A stretch of DNA of 64,000 nucleotides from contig NZ_ASJB01000064.1 of NCBI RefSeq assembly GCF_000478275.1, positions 310,001 to 374,000 of the forward strand. The letters run 5' to 3'. Below, one piece after another: positions 29,301 through 36,450 of this stretch; position 1 is the stretch's first letter; every line of letters begins with the position of its first letter. Position numbers and translations under genes: made by a program. Source of the stretch: Amycolatopsis orientalis DSM 40040 = KCTC 9412 (GTDB lineage: Bacteria > Actinomycetota > Actinomycetes > Mycobacteriales > Pseudonocardiaceae). The notes beneath the pieces are model-generated. The model had not been told where the DNA came from and searched no databases. It saw only the letters and a list, made by a program, of their open reading frames with translations.

Positions 29301-30110
29301 AAGCCGCAGCGCGTTCTCCGACGGGGTGCCGGGGTCGGCGGTGTAGATGACGACCTGCTGATCCCGGTCGCTGATGGCGAGGACGTCGCAGTTGACGCTG
29401 ATCGGGCCGACCACCGGATGCCGGAACGTCTTGCACAGGGTGGGCTCGGCGCAGACGTCGTGCGCGGCCCACAGCCGGGCGAACTCCTCGCTGCCGTCGA
29501 GAAGTTCCCGGATCAGTCCGGTGACCTCGGGATCGTCGGGGTAGCGGCCGGCCGTGGCCCGCAGATTCCGGACCGCGCTCGCGGAGAACTCGTCGGCGTC
29601 CGACACCCCGTACAGTCGACCGCCTTCCGGTCGCGGCCCGAGGAACGCGCGGCGGACGAGGTTGCGGTCGCGGCGTGGGAGTGCGGAGAAGTCCTCCATC
29701 AGTGCCGCGGCGAGGTCGTTCCACGCGAGCACCTCGTAGGTCGCCGACAGCACGATCGCCGCGGCCTGTGGAAGGCGCCGCAGAAGGGCGAGGATGCTCG
29801 GCCGGACCTCCCGGGACGGGCCGGGCGGAGGTCCCGGCGGAGCACCGGCGAGATGGTGCAGGTGGTCGCGTTCCACGTCCGACAACCGCAGTGCCCTGGT
29901 CAGCCCGGCCAGTACCTCCCGGGAGGGCCGGGGACCGCGTGCCTGCTCCAGCCGCGTGTAGTACTCGGTCGAGATGAACGCCAGCTGCGCCACCTCCTCG
30001 CGGCGCAGTCCCGGGGTGCGGCGGCGTGGCCCGGCGGGCAGGCCCACGTCGGCGGGGGCGATCCGCTCGCGACGGCTGCGCAGGAAATCCGCCAGTTGTC
30101 CTCTGTCCAC
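29259..30110 (-). CDS. XRE-family regulator with MmyB-like ligand domain
   Basis: 283 residues from GTG 30110. The HTH PGLRREEVAQLAFISTEYYTRLEQARGPRPS is the MmyB-type xenobiotic-response signature, followed by the C-terminal PAS-like domain (VLAWNDLAAALMEDFSALPRRDRNLVRRAF, then FRHPVVGPISVNCDVLAISDRDQQVVIYTADPGTPSE) thought to bind fatty-acid ligands. Divergent from an SDR gene, with a perfect inverted repeat between them. It almost certainly controls that SDR. Confidence 0.9.
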   Translation of the reverse strand: MDRGQLADFLRSRRERIAPADVGLPAGPRRRTPGLRREEVAQLAFISTEYYTRLEQARGPRPSREVLAGLTRALRLSDVERDHLHHLAGAPPGPPPGPSREVRPSILALLRRLPQAAAIVLSATYEVLAWNDLAAALMEDFSALPRRDRNLVRRAFLGPRPEGGRLYGVSDADEFSASAVRNLRATAGRYPDDPEVTGLIRELLDGSEEFARLWAAHDVCAEPTLCKTFRHPVVGPISVNCDVLAISDRDQQVVIYTADPGTPSENALRLLSVVGTQRMDVPR

Positions 30111-30136
30111 CCCTCCAGTGTGCGCGACGGGCCCGG

Positions 30137-30167
30137 GCTATCCAGGTACCGCCGGTGCCTGGATAGC
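30137..30167. promoter_or_regulatory. Operator for MmyB-type regulator
   Basis: GCTATCCAGG (30137-30146) and CCTGGATAGC (30158-30167) form a perfect 10-bp inverted repeat with an 11-bp spacer, 27 nt upstream of the regulator's GTG and 28 nt upstream of the SDR's ATG. Confidence 0.75.
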
Positions 30168-30195
30168 GTCACCGGACGGGCGGACTCTCGGTGGC

Positions 30196-30975
30196 ATGAC
30201 CAACACAACGACTGTTTCGGGCCTGCTGGACGGCAAGGTCGCCTTCGTCACCGGCGCCGGCCGCGGTATCGGTGCCGCCGCCGCGCGGCTGTTCGCCGAG
30301 GAGGGTGCCCGGGTCGTCCTCGCCGCCCGGACCGAGGCCCAGCTCAAGGCCGTGGCCGAGGAGATCCGCGCGGCGGGCGGCGTCGCGGACCACGTGGTGT
30401 GCGACCTGGGGGACGCGGCGAGCGTGCGCGCGGCCGTCGGCCGGGCCGTGGACCTGCACGGCAGGCTCGACGTCGCGTTCAACAACGGGGCGACGAACGT
30501 GCCGCCCGGCCCGCTGGACCGGGTGACCGAGGCCGACTTCGACCGCATCTACGCGGTGAACCTCAAGGGCCCGTGGCTGGCGATGGTCGCCGAGATCGAG
30601 GCGATCAGGGCCACCGCGGGCACCGGGGCCATCGTCAACAACACCAGTGTCGGCAGCCTGATGGCCAATCCCGAACTCCCCGCGTACGGCGCGATGAAAC
30701 GAGGCGTCAACAGCCTCACCGCGTCGGCCGCCGCCACCTATGGGCCGGAAGGGATCCGGATCAACGCCGTCGCCCCCGGGACGACGATGACGGAGATGTT
30801 CAGCGAATGGGTCGCGAGCTCACCGGGGATCCTGGAGCGGCTCAACGCCCAGACGCCGCTCGGGCGCGTGGCCGAACCCGAGGAGGTCGCGCAGGCCGCC
30901 GCGTGGCTGCTGAGCGACCGAGCCTCCTACGTCACCGGCACCGTCCTGCGGGTGGACGGCGGGATGCTGTCCTGA
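30196..30975 (+). CDS. SDR family oxidoreductase
   Basis: 259 residues. Cofactor motif VTGAGRGIGAAAARLF with Arg-containing AARTEAQLK suggests NADP(H). The structural motif NNGA is present, and the catalytic residues fall in VNNTSVGSL and AYGAMKRGVN (YxxxK). The C-terminus VTGTVLRVDGGML is typical of classical SDRs. Substrate unknown; its regulation by an MmyB-type repressor through the inverted repeat suggests induction by a lipophilic compound. Confidence 0.88.
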   Translation: MTNTTTVSGLLDGKVAFVTGAGRGIGAAAARLFAEEGARVVLAARTEAQLKAVAEEIRAAGGVADHVVCDLGDAASVRAAVGRAVDLHGRLDVAFNNGATNVPPGPLDRVTEADFDRIYAVNLKGPWLAMVAEIEAIRATAGTGAIVNNTSVGSLMANPELPAYGAMKRGVNSLTASAAATYGPEGIRINAVAPGTTMTEMFSEWVASSPGILERLNAQTPLGRVAEPEEVAQAAAWLLSDRASYVTGTVLRVDGGMLS

Positions 30976-31045
30976 GCGGTGGATCGTAGGGAACCGGTGT
31001 CCGCCCGCCGACGTCAGAACGCGACCGCTGACCGAGGAGGAGCCG

Positions 31046-32695
31046 ATGCCGTTCCTTGATCCCGAACCGCTCTACGCCAAGCTCACCTCGGGTGACGCGG
31101 CGGGCATCGCCGAAGTCGGCACCACCATCGCCGACGCCAAGGCGTCGTTGCGGACCGTCGCGGACGGGATCTCCGACGGCGCCTTGCGGGCGGCGCGGTC
31201 ATGGCGCGGTACAGCGGCCGCGGAATTCGTCGGTAAGGCGAAAGAGTCTTCGCGAACCGTCGCCGAGGTGTACACCCAGCTCGACACCGCCGAGGCGGCG
31301 ATTAAGGGCGCCGCGAAGGCGTACTCCGCGCTGCGGACGTCGGCCGACACCGCCATCGGCCCCTGGCGCGAGCTCGGCTTGACCGATCTCCTCGAAGCGC
31401 CGGAGATCGCGATGAAGACCATCCGGGCGCTGACCGTCGCCCAGCAGACCTACGAAAGCAGGCTCACCGCGCTGGCGGCCACCACCGACGGCGGCGGAAG
31501 CGAGGGCTGGGACAGCGACGGCAACGCCGACATCAGCGGCGTCGATCCAGGGCAGCCGTGGACGTCGCAGGGCCTTGCCTACGACGGCAAGAACCTGCTC
31601 GTCGGCTCGTACCACGACGGCGACGGTGACGGATCGGGCGACAGCCCCATCGGCCCCGACCTGACGCCAAGCAGGCTGACCTACGTCGACTACGAGACCG
31701 GAGTGGAATCGGGAAACGTCTACCTCAACGGCAACGACGAGGTCGGCGCGCCCACGCACACCGGCGGTGTCGCGACGGACGGCAAGCACGTCTGGGTGTC
31801 GTCCAACGGATACGTGTACGTCTACGACAAGGCCGAACTCGACGCCGCGCGGGACAGCGGCAAACCGGTCGACGCCGTGGACGTGGTCGACACGCCCGCC
31901 CACAGCTACGTCACCTACGCGCAAGGCAAGCTCTTCGTGGGCGACTACACCAACAACCGGCTCTACGAGGTCCCCGTCGGCCCGGATGGTTCGCCCCAGC
32001 CGGACAAAGCCGGAGAACCGATCGAGACACCGAACAACGTCCAGGGTGTCGTGGTCCGCGACGACGAGTTCATCTTCTCCTCCTCCGACGGGCACAGCGG
32101 CAAGTTCTACCGGCAGGACCGGACGCCGGAGTGGTTCGACTTCAACGATCGCGAAGAGATCGAGCTGAAGGGCGGCGAGCCGGGCAACGACGACGGCTAC
32201 GACTCGCACGGCGTCGAGGAAGCCGTCGAGATCGACGGGGAGATCGTGCTGGCACACGAATCCGGCGCCTACGGGTACCAGAAGAACCCGGGTTCGAAGT
32301 GGGACGAACCTGAGCTGACCAGGATCTCCTTGGAAGAGCTCGGCCTCGACCTGGACGGTGCGCTCTCCTCCGGCGACGCCGGATACGAAACGGACCCCGA
32401 TTCGCTGGTCGGCGCCGCGGGTGTCCTGGACGAGGCGACGTCGACGTTGAGCGGCGCGGCGGGCGCGATGTCGCGGCTGCAACTGGTGGCGCATCTGCTG
32501 GGCGAGGTTCCCGCCGCCACCGCGTTCAGCGACACGCTGACCAAGCACCTCAGCGCCGCCGGGGATCGGCTCACGGCGAGTGTGGACACGGTCGGTGGCA
32601 TCGCCGACAGCCTGGTGACCGGCGCGGACACGTATCGGCGCGTCGAGGACGGGATCCGCGAGGGGCTGGACAAGCTCGGCGAAGCCCTCCCCTGA
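31046..32695 (+). CDS. ESX-type protein with beta-propeller-like centre
   Basis: 549 residues with GAGGAGG upstream. Residues 1-140 form a WXG100-like helical hairpin (SWRGTAAAEFVGKAKE). Residues about 170-430 look like a beta-propeller: repeated Gly/Asp blocks GLAYDGKNLLVGSYHDGDGDGSGD, GGVATDGKHVWVSSNGYVYVYDK, YVTYAQGKLFVGDYTNNRLYEV, GVVVRDDEFIFSSSDG. Residues about 450-549 form a second helical ESX-like domain (AAGVLDEATSTLSGAAGAM ... YRRVEDGIREGLDKL). No signal peptide. It is probably a type VII secreted adhesin or enzyme scaffold. Single gene. Confidence 0.75.
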   Translation: MPFLDPEPLYAKLTSGDAAGIAEVGTTIADAKASLRTVADGISDGALRAARSWRGTAAAEFVGKAKESSRTVAEVYTQLDTAEAAIKGAAKAYSALRTSADTAIGPWRELGLTDLLEAPEIAMKTIRALTVAQQTYESRLTALAATTDGGGSEGWDSDGNADISGVDPGQPWTSQGLAYDGKNLLVGSYHDGDGDGSGDSPIGPDLTPSRLTYVDYETGVESGNVYLNGNDEVGAPTHTGGVATDGKHVWVSSNGYVYVYDKAELDAARDSGKPVDAVDVVDTPAHSYVTYAQGKLFVGDYTNNRLYEVPVGPDGSPQPDKAGEPIETPNNVQGVVVRDDEFIFSSSDGHSGKFYRQDRTPEWFDFNDREEIELKGGEPGNDDGYDSHGVEEAVEIDGEIVLAHESGAYGYQKNPGSKWDEPELTRISLEELGLDLDGALSSGDAGYETDPDSLVGAAGVLDEATSTLSGAAGAMSRLQLVAHLLGEVPAATAFSDTLTKHLSAAGDRLTASVDTVGGIADSLVTGADTYRRVEDGIREGLDKLGEALP

Positions 32696-32707
32696 ACCGG
32701 CGGCTCT

Positions 32708-33124
32708 TCAGCCTGCGGGTGTGCCGATCCTGTCGTGTTCGAGCGCGGTCAGGAGTTGCCGCAGCGCCTGCGCGGCGGCGCCTAGCCGCGCTGGGTCGAG
32801 GGCCGTCTGGATGAGCGCGCCGATGGCCGCGAGCGTCTCGTCCGCTTCGTGGACAAGACGCTCGCCGGTGTCGGTGAGTTCCAGTAGCGAGGAGCGGCGG
32901 TCGGCGGGATCGGGAACGCGCCTGAACAGGCCGCGTCCTTCGAGGCGGTCCATTCCCTTGCTGGTCGCTCCGACCCCGATGACGAAGAAGGCCGTGAGGT
33001 CCCCGACTCGTGCGTCCGGATGGTCGCGCAGGTAGCGCAGGAACTCGTACTGCGAGGCCGCGATCCCGTGGCCTCGGCGCATCCGGTCGTTGAGCGCGTT
33101 GTACAGGCGGGTCTCGCACCGCAC
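32708..33124 (-). CDS. MarR family regulator, N-terminally shortened
   Basis: 138 residues from GTG 33124. The winged helix is intact (YEFLRYLRDHPDARVGDLTAFFVIGVGATSKGMDRLEGRGLFRRVPDPADRRSSLLELTDTGE). The upstream frame continues as VLQRLV for a few codons and then hits a stop (33155-33157 region), so the usual MarR N-terminal helix is cut and its start codon is missing. Immediately upstream lies the tail of an unrelated hydrolase gene, which indicates a deletion that also removed the promoter. It may be barely expressed. Confidence 0.75.
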   Translation of the reverse strand: MRCETRLYNALNDRMRRGHGIAASQYEFLRYLRDHPDARVGDLTAFFVIGVGATSKGMDRLEGRGLFRRVPDPADRRSSLLELTDTGERLVHEADETLAAIGALIQTALDPARLGAAAQALRQLLTALEHDRIGTPAG

Positions 33125-33150
33125 CAGTCGTTGAAGAACGTGGCCGTCGT

Positions 33151-33318
33151 CGCATCAGCGCCTTATATGCCTGGGCATACGCCCGCGACGCCGACGTCGA
33201 CGTCATCCTGGACATCACGGCCGGCGTGCCACACGTCTTCCAGTCCTTCATCGGCCTGCTCGACGAATCCGGCCAGGCCCTCGACCGCGCCGCCCTTTTT
33301 CTCGCCCAGCACCTCGGC
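33151..33318 (+). pseudogene. C-terminal remnant of an alpha/beta-hydrolase
   Basis: The plus-strand frame reads ARDADVDVILDITAGVPHVFQSF, then IGLLDESGQALDRAALFLAQHLG, matching the last 50 residues of HSL-type alpha/beta-hydrolases, including the catalytic His region (PHVFQ). The whole N-terminal part, with the nucleophile, is absent. The remnant begins within about 30 nt of the shortened MarR gene on the other strand. One deletion therefore removed the divergent promoter region and most of the hydrolase. Confidence 0.7.
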
Positions 33319-33643
33319 AATTCTTGTCCCTTTTGCCTGTTTACGCGATACGCGTATCCGGTTTCGCGTCAGTCAAACGCGAAACTGCAAGCAGGGCGAT
33401 GCACCGTGATAATGCCCCTTATGACTGAGCATCCCGAGTGGAGGGCTCGCGGACTTGATCGGCCGGCTATCGCGGGCGGGTCGAACTAGGCGGCGACGCG
33501 CCCGGAAAGGAGGGGCGACTGCCGGAGGAAACACACCAGGCTGCCCCTGTTAGGGGCTCAGCGGCGATCTGAGAGCCTTTCGCCTGGCCAGGGCCCCTTT
33601 TTCTGGGGCCGGTCGCGTGCATCTGAGGCCCGAAAAACTAGGC
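33319..33643. other. Intergenic region with palindromes
   Basis: No coding signal. It contains a 12-bp perfect palindrome GATACGCGTATC (33347-33358), an inverted repeat GTTTCGCGT / ACGCGAAAC (33361-33369 / 33377-33385), and two GC-rich stems around 33540-33560 and 33588-33612 (GGCCCC ... GGGGCC with a T-run in the loop). Confidence 0.5.
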
Positions 33644-33686
33644 ACCCTCATTACAATGCAGATCTGTACCGTATTGTAATGAGGGT
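33644..33686. promoter_or_regulatory. Perfect 14-bp-arm TetR operator
   Basis: ACCCTCATTACAAT (33644-33657) and ATTGTAATGAGGGT (33673-33686) are perfect inverted repeats with a 15-bp spacer. The right arm includes the ATG of the TetR gene, so repressor binding would directly block its start. Confidence 0.75.
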
Positions 33687-34275
33687 GAGTGCTGACAATC
33701 GTGTCGCCGGCCGACCGCGGAGCAGGGAAGCCGATGCCGCGATCCTGGACGCCGCGCTGGAGTTGCTGATCGAGCGCGGCGCGGAGGCGACCAGCATCGA
33801 GCAGGTCGCCCGGCGGGCCGGGGTCACCCGGGCCACCGTCTACCGGCGGTTCCCGGACAAGACCCGGCTCCTGATCGCCACGGTCGAGGCCGCCTACGGC
33901 AATCCACCGCCGAGCCCGGAGATCCACGACGTCGAGCAGTTGCTGGCGGGGTGGGCCCACGTCCTCGCCGATCCGCGGCAACGTCGTCTTCTGCGCCGTC
34001 TCTACGGGGCGATTGAGGACAACCCGGAACTCGCCCGCGCCTACCAGGACCAGTTCGGCCGGCATCGTGACCGAGCGCGCCGGGATGTGCTCGAGCGGGC
34101 GCGGGATCGCGGGCAGCTTCCGGCCGACAGCGACCCGGACATCCTGCTGGACGTGCTCACCGGCGCGGTCTGGCAACACCTGGCCGTCCGGCCGGACACC
34201 GGTACGGCAGGCGAGGTCGAACAGTTCCTGCGGGCCGTGTTCCACCAGCTCGGCTACCGCCCCGAAAACCACTGA
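33679..34275 (+). CDS. TetR/AcrR family regulator
   Basis: 198 residues from ATG 33679 (a GTG at 33685 is also possible). HTH: RSREADAAILDAALELLIERGAEATSIEQVARRAGVTRATVYRRFPDK; C-terminal TetR_C-like domain VEQLLAGWAHVLADPRQRRLL. A long perfect inverted repeat overlaps its start codon, so strong autorepression is expected. It is followed after 22 nt by a DUF4345-like membrane protein gene, the probable target. Confidence 0.88.
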   Translation: MRVSADNRVAGRPRSREADAAILDAALELLIERGAEATSIEQVARRAGVTRATVYRRFPDKTRLLIATVEAAYGNPPPSPEIHDVEQLLAGWAHVLADPRQRRLLRRLYGAIEDNPELARAYQDQFGRHRDRARRDVLERARDRGQLPADSDPDILLDVLTGAVWQHLAVRPDTGTAGEVEQFLRAVFHQLGYRPENH

Positions 34276-34297
34276 TTCGCGCACCCGAAGGAGCACC

Positions 34298-34741
34298 GTG
34301 TCGACAGCCACCGTCGAAGCACAGAAGCGCACCCGGGCCTTCGCCCGGGTCATCGGCCCCTATGTCGCGACCTTCACCACCGTTTACGCGATCCGGCTGC
34401 CCGACGGCCTGGACATCGTCAACGACCTGTTCGCCCAGCCCGTTCTGGTGTTGCTGCTGGGTGCCCTCATGCTCGGCGCGGGGCTGGTCATCATCGGTGG
34501 ACACCGGAGCTGGCGCGGGCCGCTCGCGGTCACCGTGTCACTGTTCGGCTGGTTCGTCGCCGTGCGGGGATTCCTCCTCATCGTCATACCCGCGACCATC
34601 GAGTCGGGCGCCCAGGCCACCATGCTCTCACCGACCGGAGTCCTCCTCGGCCGGGTTTTCTTCGGCGCGCTGGCCGTGATGGGCCTGCTGCTCACCTACG
34701 CCGGGTGGTTCACCAAGCCTGCCGCTTCCCAGCCCGGCTGA
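34298..34741 (+). CDS. DUF4345-like membrane protein
   Basis: 147 residues from GTG 34298, preceded by GAAGGAG. Four hydrophobic segments are visible (VLVLLLGALMLGAGLVIIGG, PLAVTVSLFGWFVAVRGFLLIVI and others) and the pattern resembles DUF4345 or related four-helix membrane proteins. Function unknown. It is co-transcribed with the TetR gene upstream, so it is likely induced by whatever ligand releases that repressor. Its 3' end converges with a methyltransferase gene 5 nt away. Confidence 0.7.
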   Translation: MSTATVEAQKRTRAFARVIGPYVATFTTVYAIRLPDGLDIVNDLFAQPVLVLLLGALMLGAGLVIIGGHRSWRGPLAVTVSLFGWFVAVRGFLLIVIPATIESGAQATMLSPTGVLLGRVFFGALAVMGLLLTYAGWFTKPAASQPG

Positions 34742-34746
34742 CCCGG

Positions 34747-35451
34747 TCAGACGGCCTCGAGGACGAAGAACAGGAAGCTCAGGAAAGCCGTCTTGCCCGC
34801 GAGTTCGTCGGGGAATCGCTCGCGGGCGCCCGGTGCGGGGTACGGCTCGCTGACGACGGCCGTCCGGAAGCCGGCGGTGGTGAAGGCGTCGGTCATCGCG
34901 TGCAGCGGCCGGTGCCAGTAGGTGAGCACGGCCTTCTGGCCGCTGAAGGTGTACTCGTCGGACCACTTGACGGTGGCGAAATAGTCGGCTTCGGGATAGA
35001 GCAGCTTGAAGATGATCGGGTGGTTCACGGCCATGATCAGCCGTCCGCCGGGCTTCAGTACCCGTCGTATCTCGGCTAGCGGAGCGGACCAGTCCTCCAG
35101 GTAGTGGAGCACCAGGGCGGCGATGACGTCGTCGAACGCGCCGTCGGGATACGGGAGGGGTTCGGTCACGTCGGCGACTCGCAGATCCGCGTCGGGGCCG
35201 AGCCGTTTCCGGGCCAGCTCCACCATTTTGGCGCTGGCGTCGAAACCGGTCATGAGAGCGCCGCGGTCGCGCAGTGCCTCGAACAGCGGGCCCGCTCCGC
35301 AGCCGGCGTCGAGGATCCGACGGCCGGACACCTCCCCTGCCAGGTCCAGGATCGCCGGTCGCGTGTAGTAGGCGTTGACGAGGCTGGTCTCGTTCTCGGC
35401 CGCATACGCCTCGGCGAAGGTGTCGTAGTCGTTTTCGACGATAGAAGGCAT
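34747..35451 (-). CDS. Class I SAM-dependent methyltransferase
   Basis: 234 residues from ATG 35451 (an ATG at 35490 is less likely). Motif I ILDAGCGAGPLFEALRDRG, acidic motif GFDASAKMVELARKRL, and DDVIAALVLHYLEDWSAPLAEIRRVLKPGG are standard for Methyltransf_11/25. The minus strand has CATATT 7 nt before the ATG (plus 35459-35464), suggesting a leaderless message. Substrate unknown. Confidence 0.87.
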   Translation of the reverse strand: MPSIVENDYDTFAEAYAAENETSLVNAYYTRPAILDLAGEVSGRRILDAGCGAGPLFEALRDRGALMTGFDASAKMVELARKRLGPDADLRVADVTEPLPYPDGAFDDVIAALVLHYLEDWSAPLAEIRRVLKPGGRLIMAVNHPIIFKLLYPEADYFATVKWSDEYTFSGQKAVLTYWHRPLHAMTDAFTTAGFRTAVVSEPYPAPGARERFPDELAGKTAFLSFLFFVLEAV

Positions 35452-35546
35452 ACGCCCCAATATGGCATGCGGAAACCCGTTGGCGGACAACGACGGCGAC
35501 CGCTAGTGTCCCGGTTGCCGTGCGAGAGACCGAGGAGGTGGTACCC

Positions 35547-35600
35547 GTGAACGCAGTATCGACATGGGTGCTCCCCTCTGGGGTCACGGTCGGGCGATAG
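35547..35600 (+). CDS. 17-codon leader-like ORF
   Basis: GTG 35547 follows a strong ribosome site (GAGGAGG, 8-nt spacing) and encodes NAVSTWVLPSGVTVGR after the start residue, then TAG. A stem with CGGGAG/CTCCCG arms lies right after the stop (about 35606-35633), ending shortly before the alpha/beta-hydrolase start at 35645. The layout suggests a translated leader that controls the hydrolase gene by attenuation or coupling. The peptide itself is not recognised as a known family. Confidence 0.5.
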   Translation: MNAVSTWVLPSGVTVGR

Positions 35601-35644
35601 GTCGTCCGGGAGCGCCGTTCTGAGCACTCCCGAAAGGCACGACC

Positions 35645-36376
35645 ATGCGTTTCGTTTCCGAACAGCGCTTCGACGACGATGTCCTCGAACGCGAATTCAC
35701 CCTCGGCGGGAACCCCGGCATCCTGTGGACGCCCGCGTCCGGGCCCGCACCCGCCCCGCTGATCCTGATGGGACATCCCGGCGGGGTGCGCCAGATGTAC
35801 CCACGTCTGGTGGCCCGGGCCCGGCTCGTCGCCGCGGCGGGTTACGCCGCGGCCACCATCGAACTTCCCGGCAGCGGTGACCGGCCCCGGATCGCCGCCG
35901 TCGACGAGGCCCGCGTCGATCTGCGCCGCGCGCTGGAGGCCGGGGAGCCGGTCTCCGACGAGATCGTCGTCCGGCTCGTCCTCCCCCTGGTCGAAAAGGC
36001 GGTCCCGGAATGGCAGGCCACTCTCGACGCCCTCCTCGAGCTGCCCGAGATCGGTGGCCCGGTCGGGTACTCGGGAGGGGTGATCGCCATCGGGACCCGG
36101 CTGGCGGCGATCGAGCCGCGGATTTCGGCCGCGGTTCTCTTCGCGGGAAGTTATGTGCCCCGTTGCCTGTTCGAAGAGGCGCGGCGGGTCACCATCCCGC
36201 TGCATGTCCTGCTTCAGTGGGATGACGAGGGAAACGATCGGCAGCTGGCCTTGGATCTGTTCGACGCCTTCGGCTCGAAGGAGAAGACGCTGCACGCCAA
36301 CATGGGCGGGCACACCGGTGTCCCGCATTTCGCGGGTGAGGCGGCGGGCCGGTTCTTCGACCGGCACCTGAGGTAA
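35645..36376 (+). CDS. Alpha/beta-hydrolase (dienelactone-hydrolase-like)
   Basis: 243 residues. The N-terminal strands PLILMGHPGGVRQMYP carry the oxyanion HPGG. The nucleophile elbow is GYSGG in PVGYSGGVIAIGTRL. The late Asp region is LHVLLQWDDEGNDR, and the catalytic His lies in NMGGHTGVPHFAGEAAGRFFDRHL. It probably hydrolyses a small ester or lactone in the cytoplasm. A short leader ORF precedes it, and a 20-bp perfect hairpin lies 19 nt after its stop. Confidence 0.85.
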   Translation: MRFVSEQRFDDDVLEREFTLGGNPGILWTPASGPAPAPLILMGHPGGVRQMYPRLVARARLVAAAGYAAATIELPGSGDRPRIAAVDEARVDLRRALEAGEPVSDEIVVRLVLPLVEKAVPEWQATLDALLELPEIGGPVGYSGGVIAIGTRLAAIEPRISAAVLFAGSYVPRCLFEEARRVTIPLHVLLQWDDEGNDRQLALDLFDAFGSKEKTLHANMGGHTGVPHFAGEAAGRFFDRHLR

Positions 36377-36395
36377 GGCAAAGGGCGTCGGGAGG

Positions 36396-36450
36396 CGTCC
36401 TGAAGGACCCCTTTGCGACGTTCACCGTCTCAAAGGGGTCCTTCAGGACG
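36396..36450. terminator. Perfect 20-bp hairpin between convergent genes
   Basis: Arms 36396-36415 and 36431-36450 are perfectly complementary. It lies between the hydrolase (stop 36376) and the MFS transporter, whose stop codon (36430-36432) is inside the hairpin. Just before it, GAGGTAAGGCAAAG at 36370-36383 matches the end motif of the MITE-like repeats. Confidence 0.75.
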
